Below are positions 30,608 through 36,736 of a stretch of 40,683 nucleotides of DNA, piece after piece. The stretch lies in IMG/VR virus record IMGVR_UViG_3300005613_000153, positions 1-40,683 of that record; one strand, 5' to 3'. The notes beneath the pieces were generated by a model. It did not search any database. It was given only the letters and a program-made list of their open reading frames with translations, and was not told the DNA's origin. Position numbers and translations under genes: made by a program. This stretch comes from a virus. How positions within the stretch are numbered: position 1 is the stretch's first letter; every line of letters begins with the position of its first letter.

Positions 30608-30654
30608 GGTTCAATTATAAACTAAAATCTAATATAAGTAAAATAATTAATAAA

Positions 30655-30697
30655 GCCCTCTTTTTACGGAGGGCAGAATAACCTGACTGTACAGGTT
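30655..30697 (-). terminator. Two leader hairpins; possible attenuator of the late arm
   Basis: On the minus strand the order is AACCTG...CAGGTT (30680-30697, six-base loop) then GCCCTC...GAGGGC (30655-30674) followed by TTTATTAATTATTTT, a terminator-like hairpin plus T-rich tail. They lie between a promoter candidate (30738-30766) and the first late ORF, so late transcription would have to read through. This suggests antitermination or attenuation control; alternatively part of the packaging site. Confidence 0.5.
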
Positions 30698-30737
30698 TGT
30701 GACTATCGACATTCAATGAAGTCTAAAGTACAAAAAT

Positions 30738-30766
30738 ATTATAACAAAAAAGATCCGGATTGTTAA
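30738..30766 (-). promoter_or_regulatory. Late-arm promoter candidate
   Basis: Minus strand TTAACA (30761-30766), 17-base spacer, TATAAT (30738-30743). Predicted start near 30731, giving a leader of about 125 bases before the first ORF. It overlaps a 14-bp direct repeat that could be an operator. Confidence 0.55.
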
Positions 30767-30816
30767 ATATTTTACAAAATTAAAATATATTTTATATTCT
30801 TGATATTTTACAAAAT
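30767..30816. repeat. Direct repeat pair, operator candidate
   Basis: ATATTTTACAAAAT occurs at 30767-30780 and again at 30803-30816, 36 bases apart, next to the late promoter candidate in the divergent control region. The spacing and position suit a regulator or origin-binding protein, but the sequence is very AT-rich and chance cannot be excluded. Confidence 0.4.
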
Positions 30817-30844
30817 CAAAAAATGTTATATTTATATCGTTTTA

Positions 30845-31052
30845 AAAAGTGCCAAAGCTATGCCCCCCAGTTATGGCCTAGTTTAAAACGAAAAGTCCAA
30901 TTTAGGGGCGTTTTCGGGGTTTTTTCGCTCCTACTCTTTTATATATTATACTCTTACACATTATACCTATACATTATTATATATATGCCCCTAAATATAA
31001 GAATAGGTACTGCTAGATTGAAAAAATCAAGGGGCGCTTTTCTGGCACTTTT
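30845..31052. other. Structured non-coding region with GGGGC motifs
   Basis: AAAAGTGCCA (30845-30854) and TGGCACTTTT (31043-31052) are exact complements; just inside, AAGC and GCCCC match GCTT and GGGGC. Nested within, ATTTAGGGGC (30900-30909) matches GCCCCTAAAT (30987-30996). The motif TTTAGGGGC appears at 30901, 31067 and, inverted, at 30987, with related AAGGGGC at 31029. Downstream is an intrinsic terminator. Either a structured RNA of roughly 300 bases or an iteron-type replication origin. A weak 82-codon frame across it is not convincing. Confidence 0.5.
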
Positions 31053-31114
31053 GGCAAAACATACGTTTTAGGGGCAATATTATAAAACAAAAAAAAATTA
31101 TGACAAACACCAAA

Positions 31115-31159
31115 ACCTAAAAGTACCCCTTTTTGAGGGATCTTTTAGGTACTCTTTTT
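31115..31159 (+). terminator. Intrinsic terminator
   Basis: ACCTAAAAG (31115-31123) pairs with CTTTTAGGT (31142-31150), with an inner CCC/GGG stem, followed by ACTCTTTTT. It is upstream of the helicase promoter candidate, so it would end a transcript arising in the structured region 30.8-31.1 kb and insulate the helicase operon. T residues also follow on the minus strand, so it may work both ways. Confidence 0.75.
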
Positions 31160-31262
31160 AATATATTATTATAAAACTTTTCTGTTAATTTGTAAATATT
31201 AGAAACGCTTAAAAAAAACTTATATTATAAAATATTTTAATTGATTTATAAATATCAAATAG

Positions 31263-31290
31263 TTTACTTTTTAATCGATTTGTATATAAT
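31263..31290 (+). promoter_or_regulatory. Early-arm promoter for helicase operon
   Basis: TTTACT (31263-31268), 16-base spacer, perfect TATAAT (31285-31290). Predicted start near 31297, only about 16 bases before the first strand of the pseudoknot. The -35 hexamer is the same as in the promoter at 3235. Confidence 0.6.
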
Positions 31291-31312
31291 TGAAAATACA
31301 AAATTAATAAAT

Positions 31313-31404
31313 AATCCTCTCTGCATGAAAGACCCACTTTTAAAAATTAAAATGACCAGCTAAACAAATGGTGTTCTTTCAGAGAGGATTCCACTTAGCT
31401 GGTC
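31313..31404 (+). promoter_or_regulatory. Large H-type pseudoknot in helicase 5' leader
   Basis: Stem A: AATCCTCTCTG (31313-31323) with CAGAGAGGATT (31380-31390), 11 perfect pairs, extended past a CATG bulge by AAAGA/TCTTT (31328-31332, 31375-31379). Stem B: GACCAGCTAA (31354-31363) with TTAGCTGGTC (31395-31404), 10 perfect pairs. The order A-B-A'-B' is that of a pseudoknot. Stem B ends 19 bases before the helicase ATG and the whole lies just after a promoter. A translational operator or ligand/protein-sensing leader is likely; no known class is recognised. Confidence 0.7.
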
Positions 31405-31423
31405 GCTTTAGTTTTTAATAACT

Positions 31424-32728
31424 ATGAATAAAAAAGAAAAAGCATTAGTATTGGCTAAAGAGTTTGTAAATGATAAGAATATTATTTGTTTTGAGAAACA
31501 CTTTTATTTGTTTAATGAGGGTATATGGAGGTTAGAGAGTGATGAGAATACAGAGGCATGGATTACTACCGAGTATATTAAAAAGCATAATGATCCGCCA
31601 ATGGCTTCTGAGGTTAGGGAGATAATTAAATATATTACTACCTATACTTACGATCTGTATAGGAGGGAGATTAAATATAGGAACGAACACCATATATCTA
31701 ATAATATTAACGTGTTGTCCGGTATTTTAGATTTAGATACCCTAGAGATAAAACCATATACTAAAGAGGATTTTTGTTTTTATAAATTGCCATTCGATTA
31801 TATAGATAAGCCTAGCTGTCCGATAATGATGCAGTTTTTAACAAGCTCAATGGATTTTGATTTAAATAGTCCTGATTTTGATATAGAGGAGTATAAAGAG
31901 GTAATAGCTTTTATACAGGAGTGGATGGGGTATACATTAGTAGCAGGTAATCAATTAGAAAAGGCTTTATTAATGGTGGGAGAGGGTGCTAATGGTAAAT
32001 CGGTATTACAGGATATTTGGGAGTATATTATAGGCCGTTATAATTGCTCCTTTGTCGATCTTAGATATATAAATGATGGTTCACAGATATTTATGACTTG
32101 TAATAAGTTAGTAAATTTTTGTAAAGATTTAGAGAGCAATCAGCAATTAGATACAGGTATTACTAAAGCTGCCGTATCGGGGCAGAAGGTAATTAGTAAC
32201 GAGAAGTATAAAGGACAGACCGAGATGGACTTTACCGCTAAAATAGTAATAGCGTGCAACGAACTGCCATTTATTAAAAATGCCTCGATGTCTGTTAAAA
32301 GGCGTTTTCATGTATTGCCTTTTACTAGGATATTTGAGGAACACGAACAGGATCGTGAGCTTTCTAGTAAACTTAAAACAGAGGCTGATCAGATATTTAG
32401 CTGGGCGGTGAGGGGATATAAGAATTTAAAGGGGAGGGGGTGTTTTATAGTACCGCAAAGATGCGAATATAGTATGACTAATTACCTTAAAAATAATGAT
32501 TCTGTACAGAATTGGTTAGATGAGTTTGATATAATAGTAAAAGATAGTAAAGCTAAAACAAGCGATATATATAAAGATTATATAATATATTGTGAGGATG
32601 CCAGATTTAAACCTTATGGCCGTAATAAGTTTTTTGAGAAGTTAGAGGCAAAGGGATTTGAGCGTATAAAGATACAGGGTGAGCGATATTTTAAGGATAT
32701 AAAATTAGTTAATCAAACAGAGTTATGA
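31424..32728 (+). CDS. SF3 helicase / D5-type primase-helicase
   Basis: 434 residues. The N-terminal 150 match the D5_N region of phage/plasmid P4-type primases (NINVLSGILDLDTLEIKPYT, KLPFDYIDKP). The SF3 ATPase follows: Walker A MVGEGANGKSVLQDIWEYI near 187, a following acidic strand VNFCKDLES, and motif C TAKIVIACNELPFI with KRRFHVLPF as the arginine-finger segment. The C-terminal winged-helix-like region (NWLDEFDIIVKDS) completes the family layout. It unwinds DNA at the phage origin. Its leader carries a pseudoknot. The adjoining CHC2 zinc-finger gene probably supplies a primase module. Confidence 0.88.
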   Translation: MNKKEKALVLAKEFVNDKNIICFEKHFYLFNEGIWRLESDENTEAWITTEYIKKHNDPPMASEVREIIKYITTYTYDLYRREIKYRNEHHISNNINVLSGILDLDTLEIKPYTKEDFCFYKLPFDYIDKPSCPIMMQFLTSSMDFDLNSPDFDIEEYKEVIAFIQEWMGYTLVAGNQLEKALLMVGEGANGKSVLQDIWEYIIGRYNCSFVDLRYINDGSQIFMTCNKLVNFCKDLESNQQLDTGITKAAVSGQKVISNEKYKGQTEMDFTAKIVIACNELPFIKNASMSVKRRFHVLPFTRIFEEHEQDRELSSKLKTEADQIFSWAVRGYKNLKGRGCFIVPQRCEYSMTNYLKNNDSVQNWLDEFDIIVKDSKAKTSDIYKDYIIYCEDARFKPYGRNKFFEKLEAKGFERIKIQGERYFKDIKLVNQTEL

Positions 32729-33198
32729 GATACCTCCACCACCTAAACCTACCGGCCACTATTTTATCTCCTGAAGAAGAAGAGTATTTAGATAATATTG
32801 CCAGGCATGATTTGTGGTGCAGAAAAAATCAAGGTAATCATGGCAGAAACATATCCATATACGAAGCTATAGAGATATTCAAAGATGATATTTATGATAT
32901 AGCTATAGAACTTGAGAATGATGAATTACTTAGAATGCTTAAGAATAAAAACAATTTAGAGTTTAATGAGAAAAGGCTAAGAGCTAAGCAGGTACCTATT
33001 ATCAGCCTTATCACTACACCTATTAAGATGAATAAAACCCTATGTCCGTTCCACGAAGATAGTAATGCCTCAATGCACATATATGAAGATACTAATAGTT
33101 ACTACTGTTGGGTTTGCTCTGCCGGTGGCGATACTATTGATTATATACAGAGATTAAACGGATGTACTTTTTTAGAAGCTATTAATTTACTAACTTAA
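32725..33198 (+). CDS. CHC2 zinc-finger primase module
   Basis: 157 residues. The C-terminal part has LCPFHEDSNASMHIYEDTN then YYCWVCSAGGDTIDYIQ, the C-H-C-C zinc finger of DnaG/P4-type primases, which reads template sequence. There is no TOPRIM domain, so the catalytic primase part is missing or elsewhere. ATGA overlap with the helicase gene indicates translational coupling. Together they look like a split primase-helicase. Confidence 0.8.
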   Translation: MRYLHHLNLPATILSPEEEEYLDNIARHDLWCRKNQGNHGRNISIYEAIEIFKDDIYDIAIELENDELLRMLKNKNNLEFNEKRLRAKQVPIISLITTPIKMNKTLCPFHEDSNASMHIYEDTNSYYCWVCSAGGDTIDYIQRLNGCTFLEAINLLT

Positions 33199-33203
33199 AT
33201 AAT

Positions 33204-33365
33204 ATGAATCATAAAAGAACTGTATATTTATTGGTCTGTACCTGCGAAAAATGTGATGGTGCAAAACTAAAAGATTTTGTAAACCAAAATGTTCTTATCC
33301 ACTACATTGACGAGAATGGTAATATCGTTCCTTATAAATTTAATGATTTTTTAACTAATAAATAA
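33204..33365 (+). CDS. Hypothetical 53-aa protein
   Basis: MNHKRTVYLLVCTCEKCDGA then KLKDFVNQNVLIHYIDENGN and a short tail. CTCEKC could bind metal. The ATG follows TTAAATAAT. It lies between the CHC2 gene and a gene with an early stop. No family recognised. Confidence 0.5.
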   Translation: MNHKRTVYLLVCTCEKCDGAKLKDFVNQNVLIHYIDENGNIVPYKFNDFLTNK

Positions 33366-33367
33366 CC

Positions 33368-33676
33368 ATGAAAGAACTATTTACCAAATACTAAAACATC
33401 AAAGCTGAGATCGGAGCTTTGAGTAAAGAATTGACAGAGGAACTTAAAAGATATCCGGACTTTGTAGAATTCAAAGAAGAGTTAAATCAAATAAGAGAAG
33501 TCTATTATTCTTATAAGAAAAAGCTATTAACCGAAAGTCCGGCTTTAGGTGCTAGAGATCAACAGATACAGAATAAGAGAAAGGAATTAAAACTGATTAA
33601 AGCAGCTATACAGGATAATGTAATGGTGGTGAGGAAGGATAACGGGGAGCAGTTGAGTTTACCTTTTAACATATAA
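33368..33676 (+). pseudogene. Coiled-coil gene with an early in-frame TAA
   Basis: From ATG 33368 the frame reads MKELFTKY, then TAA, and continues without interruption NIKAEIGALSKELTEELKRY to SLPFNI. Restart could occur at TTG 33419, giving 85 residues. The natural start MKELFTKY(x)NIKAEI reads smoothly across the stop, suggesting a CAA-to-TAA change in codon 9. The body is a charged coiled coil (EFKEELNQIREVYYSYKKKL). Either a recent null allele, a re-initiation case, or a base error. Function unknown. Confidence 0.6.
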
Positions 33677-33710
33677 TTTTATTCTGTAAATATGAAAAGT
33701 AAAAAAGCTA

Positions 33711-33739
33711 TTGACTTTATATAAAAATAAGAGTAATAT
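33711..33739 (+). promoter_or_regulatory. Promoter candidate
   Basis: TTGACT (33711-33716), 17-base spacer, TAATAT (33734-33739), upstream of the 39-aa zinc gene. The -35 lies inside CTATTGACT, whose exact complement AGTCAATAG recurs at 33767-33775, so an operator or leader stem may overlap it. The 150-base stretch 33677-33827 holds no other gene. Confidence 0.45.
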
Positions 33740-33827
33740 TAAGACAGTCCACAACAGAACACCTTTAGTCAATAGACAATATTAAGGTCTTAAAGTTCTA
33801 AAAGGATTAAATAATAACTTACTCATT

Positions 33828-33947
33828 ATGAATAATAATCTGCCAGCAGGATATAAAGAAGAAGACCCAGTATATTACTGCGATTGTGGAGAGGAAATAT
33901 CAGAATATGAATGGGAAAATGTAGGAGTATGTAAGAATTGTAAATAA
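33828..33947 (+). CDS. Mini zinc-ribbon protein, 39 aa
   Basis: MNNNLPAGYKEEDPVYYCDC then GEEISEYEWENVGVCKNCK. Two Cys pairs (C-x-C and C-x-x-C) form a minimal zinc ribbon. ATG follows TTACTCATT. Likely a small regulator or adaptor protein; no family recognised. Confidence 0.55.
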   Translation: MNNNLPAGYKEEDPVYYCDCGEEISEYEWENVGVCKNCK

Positions 33948-33956
33948 CAGTTGCCG

Positions 33957-34026
33957 GGTGGCTGAACAGTAAAGACTTTTAGGCTCAAAAATTAGACCTT
34001 ATACTGATCAATACTTGACAGCCACC
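33957..34026 (+). other. 70-base three-way-junction-like RNA element
   Basis: GGTGGCTG (33957-33964) pairs with CAGCCACC (34019-34026). Inside are CAGTA-AAG (33967-33974) with CTT-A-TACTG (about 33998-34006) and a small TCAA/TTGA hairpin (34009-34019 region, overlapping the closing stem by its end). The 5' half (GGTGGCTGAACAGTAAAG) resembles the acceptor and D-arm of class II bacterial tRNAs, but no T-arm or proper anticodon stem can be drawn. Candidate decayed tRNA or leader RNA for the gene at 34051. Confidence 0.4.
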
Positions 34027-34050
34027 TTACTCAAAACTAACTCAATATTT

Positions 34051-34221
34051 ATGTGTAAAGCTGTAGATGTCCAAAAAGATATAAACTTTGTAACTATAGA
34101 TGGCGATCATTGGTCGGTTACAATAAAGGATAATAAGATTAGATCAAGTATCGGCTTTATTACTCCGGCTGATAAGAAAAAAGCATTTAAAATTTATAAT
34201 TCTATAATTAAGAAATCATGA
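34051..34221 (+). CDS. Small hypothetical protein, 56 aa
   Basis: Start at ATG 34051 (MCKAVDVQKDINFVTIDGDH); a TTG start at 34015 is possible but lies inside the stem structure. The C-terminal half (SVTIKDNKIRSSIGF...IIKKS) is identical to the partial gene at 1-150. TGA overlaps the next start (ATGA). Function unknown; always upstream of the recombinase gene. Confidence 0.65.
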   Translation: MCKAVDVQKDINFVTIDGDHWSVTIKDNKIRSSIGFITPADKKKAFKIYNSIIKKS

Positions 34222-34225
34222 ATAA
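34132..34225 (+). repeat. Short shared block, copy 2 (partner 61-154)
   Basis: Same 94 bases as 61-154. Downstream, the right-end variant encodes an annealase-like protein beginning MNNLIP instead of the Sak4-like protein beginning MNNLQL, so the exchange point is at the shared MNN start. Confidence 0.85.
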
Positions 34226-34916
34226 TTTAATACCAACCAATAATGATTCTGTTAATCAACTTATAGCTGATAAAAGACAAATAGCCGATCTTATGAGTAG
34301 GGTATTAAAAAAGGATGAGCATTATGGCATTATACCTGGTACTAATAAACCTGCTCTATATAAATCCGGAGCAGAAATTATCGCCCGCACTTTTGGGATT
34401 CATGCGAAAATGGAAATAAATAAAACAGATTTAGGAGATGAAAATAGAGAATATGAGGTAATATGTCGTATGTATAAAAACTCTGATAATCAACCAATAG
34501 GAGAAGGTGTAGGGATGTGTTCTACAATGGAAAAGAAATATAGGTGGAGGACAGTCAAGAAATTTAATAAAGAAGAAGGTAAACAAGTAGAAGAACAAAT
34601 AGAAAATCCTAATATGGCTGATCTGTATAATACAATTCTTAAAATGGCTAAAAAACGTGCTTTCGTTGATGCTATTATAAGCTCTTGTGCAGCTTCTGAT
34701 TTTGTAACTCAAGATCTAGAGGATTATATAGATATAGAAGAACCGGAAGAATGGGAAGCGGAAATTGAAATGTTAGATGATTTAAATCAATTAAAAAAAT
34801 ATTGGAATGATAATAAAGGTAAAGGTGCTAAATTTGATAAAGCAATAATGGATCGTAAAGCTATTTTAGAAACTAATTTAAAGCAAGATGAAAATACATC
34901 AAATACCACAAAATAG
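34218..34916 (+). CDS. Single-strand annealing protein candidate
   Basis: 232 residues with no Walker motif. HYGIIPGTNKPALYKSGAEI then IARTFGIHAKMEI is the conserved block of a widespread phage recombination-associated group: a metal- and ATP-independent, Rad52/ERF-like annealase is the likely class. EVICRMYKNSDNQPIGEGVG, KYRWRTVKKFN and TILKMAKKRAFVDAI complete the core. The acidic C-terminal tail may contact SSB. The start overlaps the previous stop, and it overlaps the YqaJ nuclease by 29 bases. It replaces the Sak4-like ATPase of the left end. Confidence 0.65.
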   Translation: MNNLIPTNNDSVNQLIADKRQIADLMSRVLKKDEHYGIIPGTNKPALYKSGAEIIARTFGIHAKMEINKTDLGDENREYEVICRMYKNSDNQPIGEGVGMCSTMEKKYRWRTVKKFNKEEGKQVEEQIENPNMADLYNTILKMAKKRAFVDAIISSCAASDFVTQDLEDYIDIEEPEEWEAEIEMLDDLNQLKKYWNDNKGKGAKFDKAIMDRKAILETNLKQDENTSNTTK

Positions 34917-35529
34917 TCCGGAGTGGCTAGAATTAAGAAAGGGTAAATTAACAGCCTCTAAAGCTCAAGCTATTGCCACAGCAGGTAAAGGACTGGAAAC
35001 TTTATGTTATGAGATTATAGCAGCAAAGTATAGCTCAGCAGAGTATATAAATTATACTAACGATGATATAGAGCGTGGTCATTTATTAGAGGAGCAAGCT
35101 AGGGAAATGTACGAGTTAGAAACAGGCAATAAGATTGAACTTATAGGTTTTATAGAAGCAGACGAGCAATCAGGAGCTAGTCCTGATGGTTTGATAGGTG
35201 AAGATGGACTAATAGAAATCAAATGCCCAAATGATAAAAATTATTTAAAAAATGTTATATTAGGAGAAAATGGTATAGATAGTGGATATATTTGGCAAAT
35301 GCAAATGCAAATGTACATAACAAATAGAAAATATTGTATTTTTTTAAGTTACAATCCAAACTTTACTTTAAGTTTGTTTTACGTTAAAATTAAAAGGGAT
35401 GAAGATAAAATAAAAAAAATAAAAATAGGTATAGAACAAGGTAAAAAAATATTAACATCTTTAGAAAATGAGTGGAATGCTAGGGAAAAAACATTCGGAA
35501 AAGGCGAAAGCAAAAATGAGAAAGGCTAA
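34888..35529 (+). CDS. YqaJ-family exonuclease
   Basis: 213 residues in the lambda-exonuclease/YqaJ family. Motifs: NSPEWLELRKGKLTASKAQA at the N-terminus (DNA-binding start of the family), DIERGHLLEEQAREMYE (catalytic Glu helix), GASPDGLIGEDGLIEIKCPN (catalytic D...ExK) and IWQMQMQMYITNRKYCIFLS. It resects DNA ends for the annealase. The last residues (REKTFGKGESKNEKG) overlap a NUMOD3-HNH homing endonuclease, so the native C-terminus has probably been replaced by invading sequence. Confidence 0.88.
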   Translation: MKIHQIPQNSPEWLELRKGKLTASKAQAIATAGKGLETLCYEIIAAKYSSAEYINYTNDDIERGHLLEEQAREMYELETGNKIELIGFIEADEQSGASPDGLIGEDGLIEIKCPNDKNYLKNVILGENGIDSGYIWQMQMQMYITNRKYCIFLSYNPNFTLSLFYVKIKRDEDKIKKIKIGIEQGKKILTSLENEWNAREKTFGKGESKNEKG

Positions 35530-35932
35530 ACTTGGTGTTTTTGATGGCAAAAAAAATCCATTTTACGGGAAAAAACATTCGGAAAAAACAAGAAAAAAAA
35601 TGCGACAAGCTAAATTGAATAATCCTACAAGATATTGGTTAGGCAAAAAAAGAGATAAAAATACTATAGATAAAATTATAAAAGCCAATACATTACCAGA
35701 TGAAGAATTAAAATATAGTTCGATACATACAAAGATTACTAAAAACTATGGTACTCCAAAATATTGTGAGATTTGTAAAAGCACTAATAAAAAAATATAT
35801 GATTGGTCAAATAAAGATCATAAATATAGTTTAAAAAGAAAAGATTGGCAAAGACTATGTAGATCATGTCATATAAAATACGATATAAAATATAACAATT
35901 TAGGTAAAAAATATTTAAAACTTATTTCTTAA
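35468..35932 (+). CDS. NUMOD3-HNH homing endonuclease
   Basis: 154 residues. The N-terminal half has NUMOD3 repeats (LGKKHSEKAKAKMRKAK; YGKKHSEKTRKKMRQAK; WLGKKRDKNTIDKI) that bind DNA. The C-terminal half has CEICKSTNKKIYDWSNKDH and WQRLCRSCHIKYD, the C-x-x-C...H...C-x-x-C-H HNH nuclease. It overlaps the 3' end of the YqaJ gene by 62 bases; ATG 35477 is an alternative start. It is absent from the left-end cassette. No intron core is seen, so it is a free-standing endonuclease gene. Confidence 0.85.
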   Translation: MSGMLGKKHSEKAKAKMRKAKLGVFDGKKNPFYGKKHSEKTRKKMRQAKLNNPTRYWLGKKRDKNTIDKIIKANTLPDEELKYSSIHTKITKNYGTPKYCEICKSTNKKIYDWSNKDHKYSLKRKDWQRLCRSCHIKYDIKYNNLGKKYLKLIS

Positions 35933-35944
35933 TTTTATTTGAAT

Positions 35945-36289
35945 ATGCAATATAAAAAAACTAATGCTGTCAATATGATAGCTGATGGTGAACATGAGGG
36001 TGTAATAACTCGTGTATCTATTTATAACAACCCATCCGGAGCTGATAAGCTAATAGTAGAAATCAGTTTGGAAGATGGTACTTTATTTGGTCATTTCTTT
36101 ACACCTGGATTTGATTCATTTGATGATCTAATTAGGGTTGTAGGTGATACACCTAAGCAAAAAGGGGAATTTGATGAACAAAAATTAGTTAATAAAATGG
36201 TAACATTTGAAACTAAAATTTCAGAAGCTAAAAATGGTAATGAATATTGTAATGTTGTTTGGATTAAAGAATTGGTAAAAAAAAATTAG
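35945..36289 (+). CDS. SSB-like protein, allele 2
   Basis: 114 residues, start at ATG 35945 (MQYKKTNAVNMIADGEHEGV). OB-like beta pattern: VITRVSIYNNPSGADKLIVE, LFGHFFTPGFDSFDDLIRV, and KMVTFETKISEAKNGNEYCN. This is the single-strand-binding-like component of the annealase/YqaJ cassette. It ends in nine A residues (36277-36285) and TAG. A -1 shift enters the SWIM frame, as in the unrelated-looking allele at 1785-2162. The phase is preserved despite different upstream sequences. Confidence 0.65.
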   Translation: MQYKKTNAVNMIADGEHEGVITRVSIYNNPSGADKLIVEISLEDGTLFGHFFTPGFDSFDDLIRVVGDTPKQKGEFDEQKLVNKMVTFETKISEAKNGNEYCNVVWIKELVKKN

Positions 36290-36564
36290 TAATCCAATCT
36301 AAAATTGTTAAAGGCAGTACAGGTAATGAATATAAAATAACTTATGTTAATGGTATTCCAAATTGCTCATGTCCTGCCTTTAAATACAAAGGTAAGTGTA
36401 AACACTTATCCCCTCACGATTTATCTAAGCTACGGAGAGAAGCCAGTAAAGCTGGCAACGCTATTACCCCGATGCTCTCTAATAACCCTCAATATGCTAG
36501 TGTAGAAGAAAAGGTTGAAAGCGATCCTGCATTAAAGGCATTTATGGAAGTATTTAATGATTAA
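36286..36564 (+). CDS. SWIM zinc-finger -1 frame, copy 2
   Basis: The same SWIM frame as at 2159-2437, apart from a few residues near its start (ITYVNG here, ITTING there). The zinc core CSCPAFKYKGKCKHL is unchanged. Upstream it is open only from after TAA 36265-36267, with no usable start codon, so it again depends on a -1 shift from the SSB-like gene through the nine-A run. Confidence 0.7.
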   Translation, partial: LVIQSKIVKGSTGNEYKITYVNGIPNCSCPAFKYKGKCKHLSPHDLSKLRREASKAGNAITPMLSNNPQYASVEEKVESDPALKAFMEVFND

Positions 36565-36569
36565 ATAAT

Positions 36570-36734
36570 ATGAAATTAGCAGAAAAATTTGATATAACTA
36601 AATCCTCTAAAATGGTACTTACAGAAAAACCACCTAAAAATGCTATTATACAAATAGGAAATGAAACCTATCGTGTTTATTATCGCAGAGGTAATATTGC
36701 TTATGTTCAACTTATAAAAGTATTTAATGATTAA
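36570..36734 (+). CDS. Hypothetical 54-aa protein, copy 2
   Basis: Identical to 2443-2607, including the bracketing 20-bp direct repeats at gene ends. No family recognised. Confidence 0.6.
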   Translation: MKLAEKFDITKSSKMVLTEKPPKNAIIQIGNETYRVYYRRGNIAYVQLIKVFND

Positions 36735-36736
36735 AT

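Noticed and set aside
30823-31071. 82-codon plus-strand frame in the divergent control region
   Set aside because: It spans nested inverted repeats and the GGGGC motifs, its hydrophobic look follows from AT-rich codons, and no protein family or convincing start context is seen. Better explained as non-coding.
31313-31404. Self-cleaving ribozyme
   Set aside because: No hammerhead core (CTGATGA/GAAA) is present, and the strand spacing does not fit HDV-like ribozymes. Listed as an unclassified pseudoknot instead.
33368-33394. Stop-codon recoding (TAA read as Gln)
   Set aside because: TAA ends most other genes in the window, including structural genes, so a recoded TAA would be lethal. A point change is simpler.
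33957-34026. Functional tRNA
   Set aside because: The acceptor-like stem and D-arm-like start are present, but no T-arm (GTTCGA-type) or five-pair anticodon stem can be drawn.
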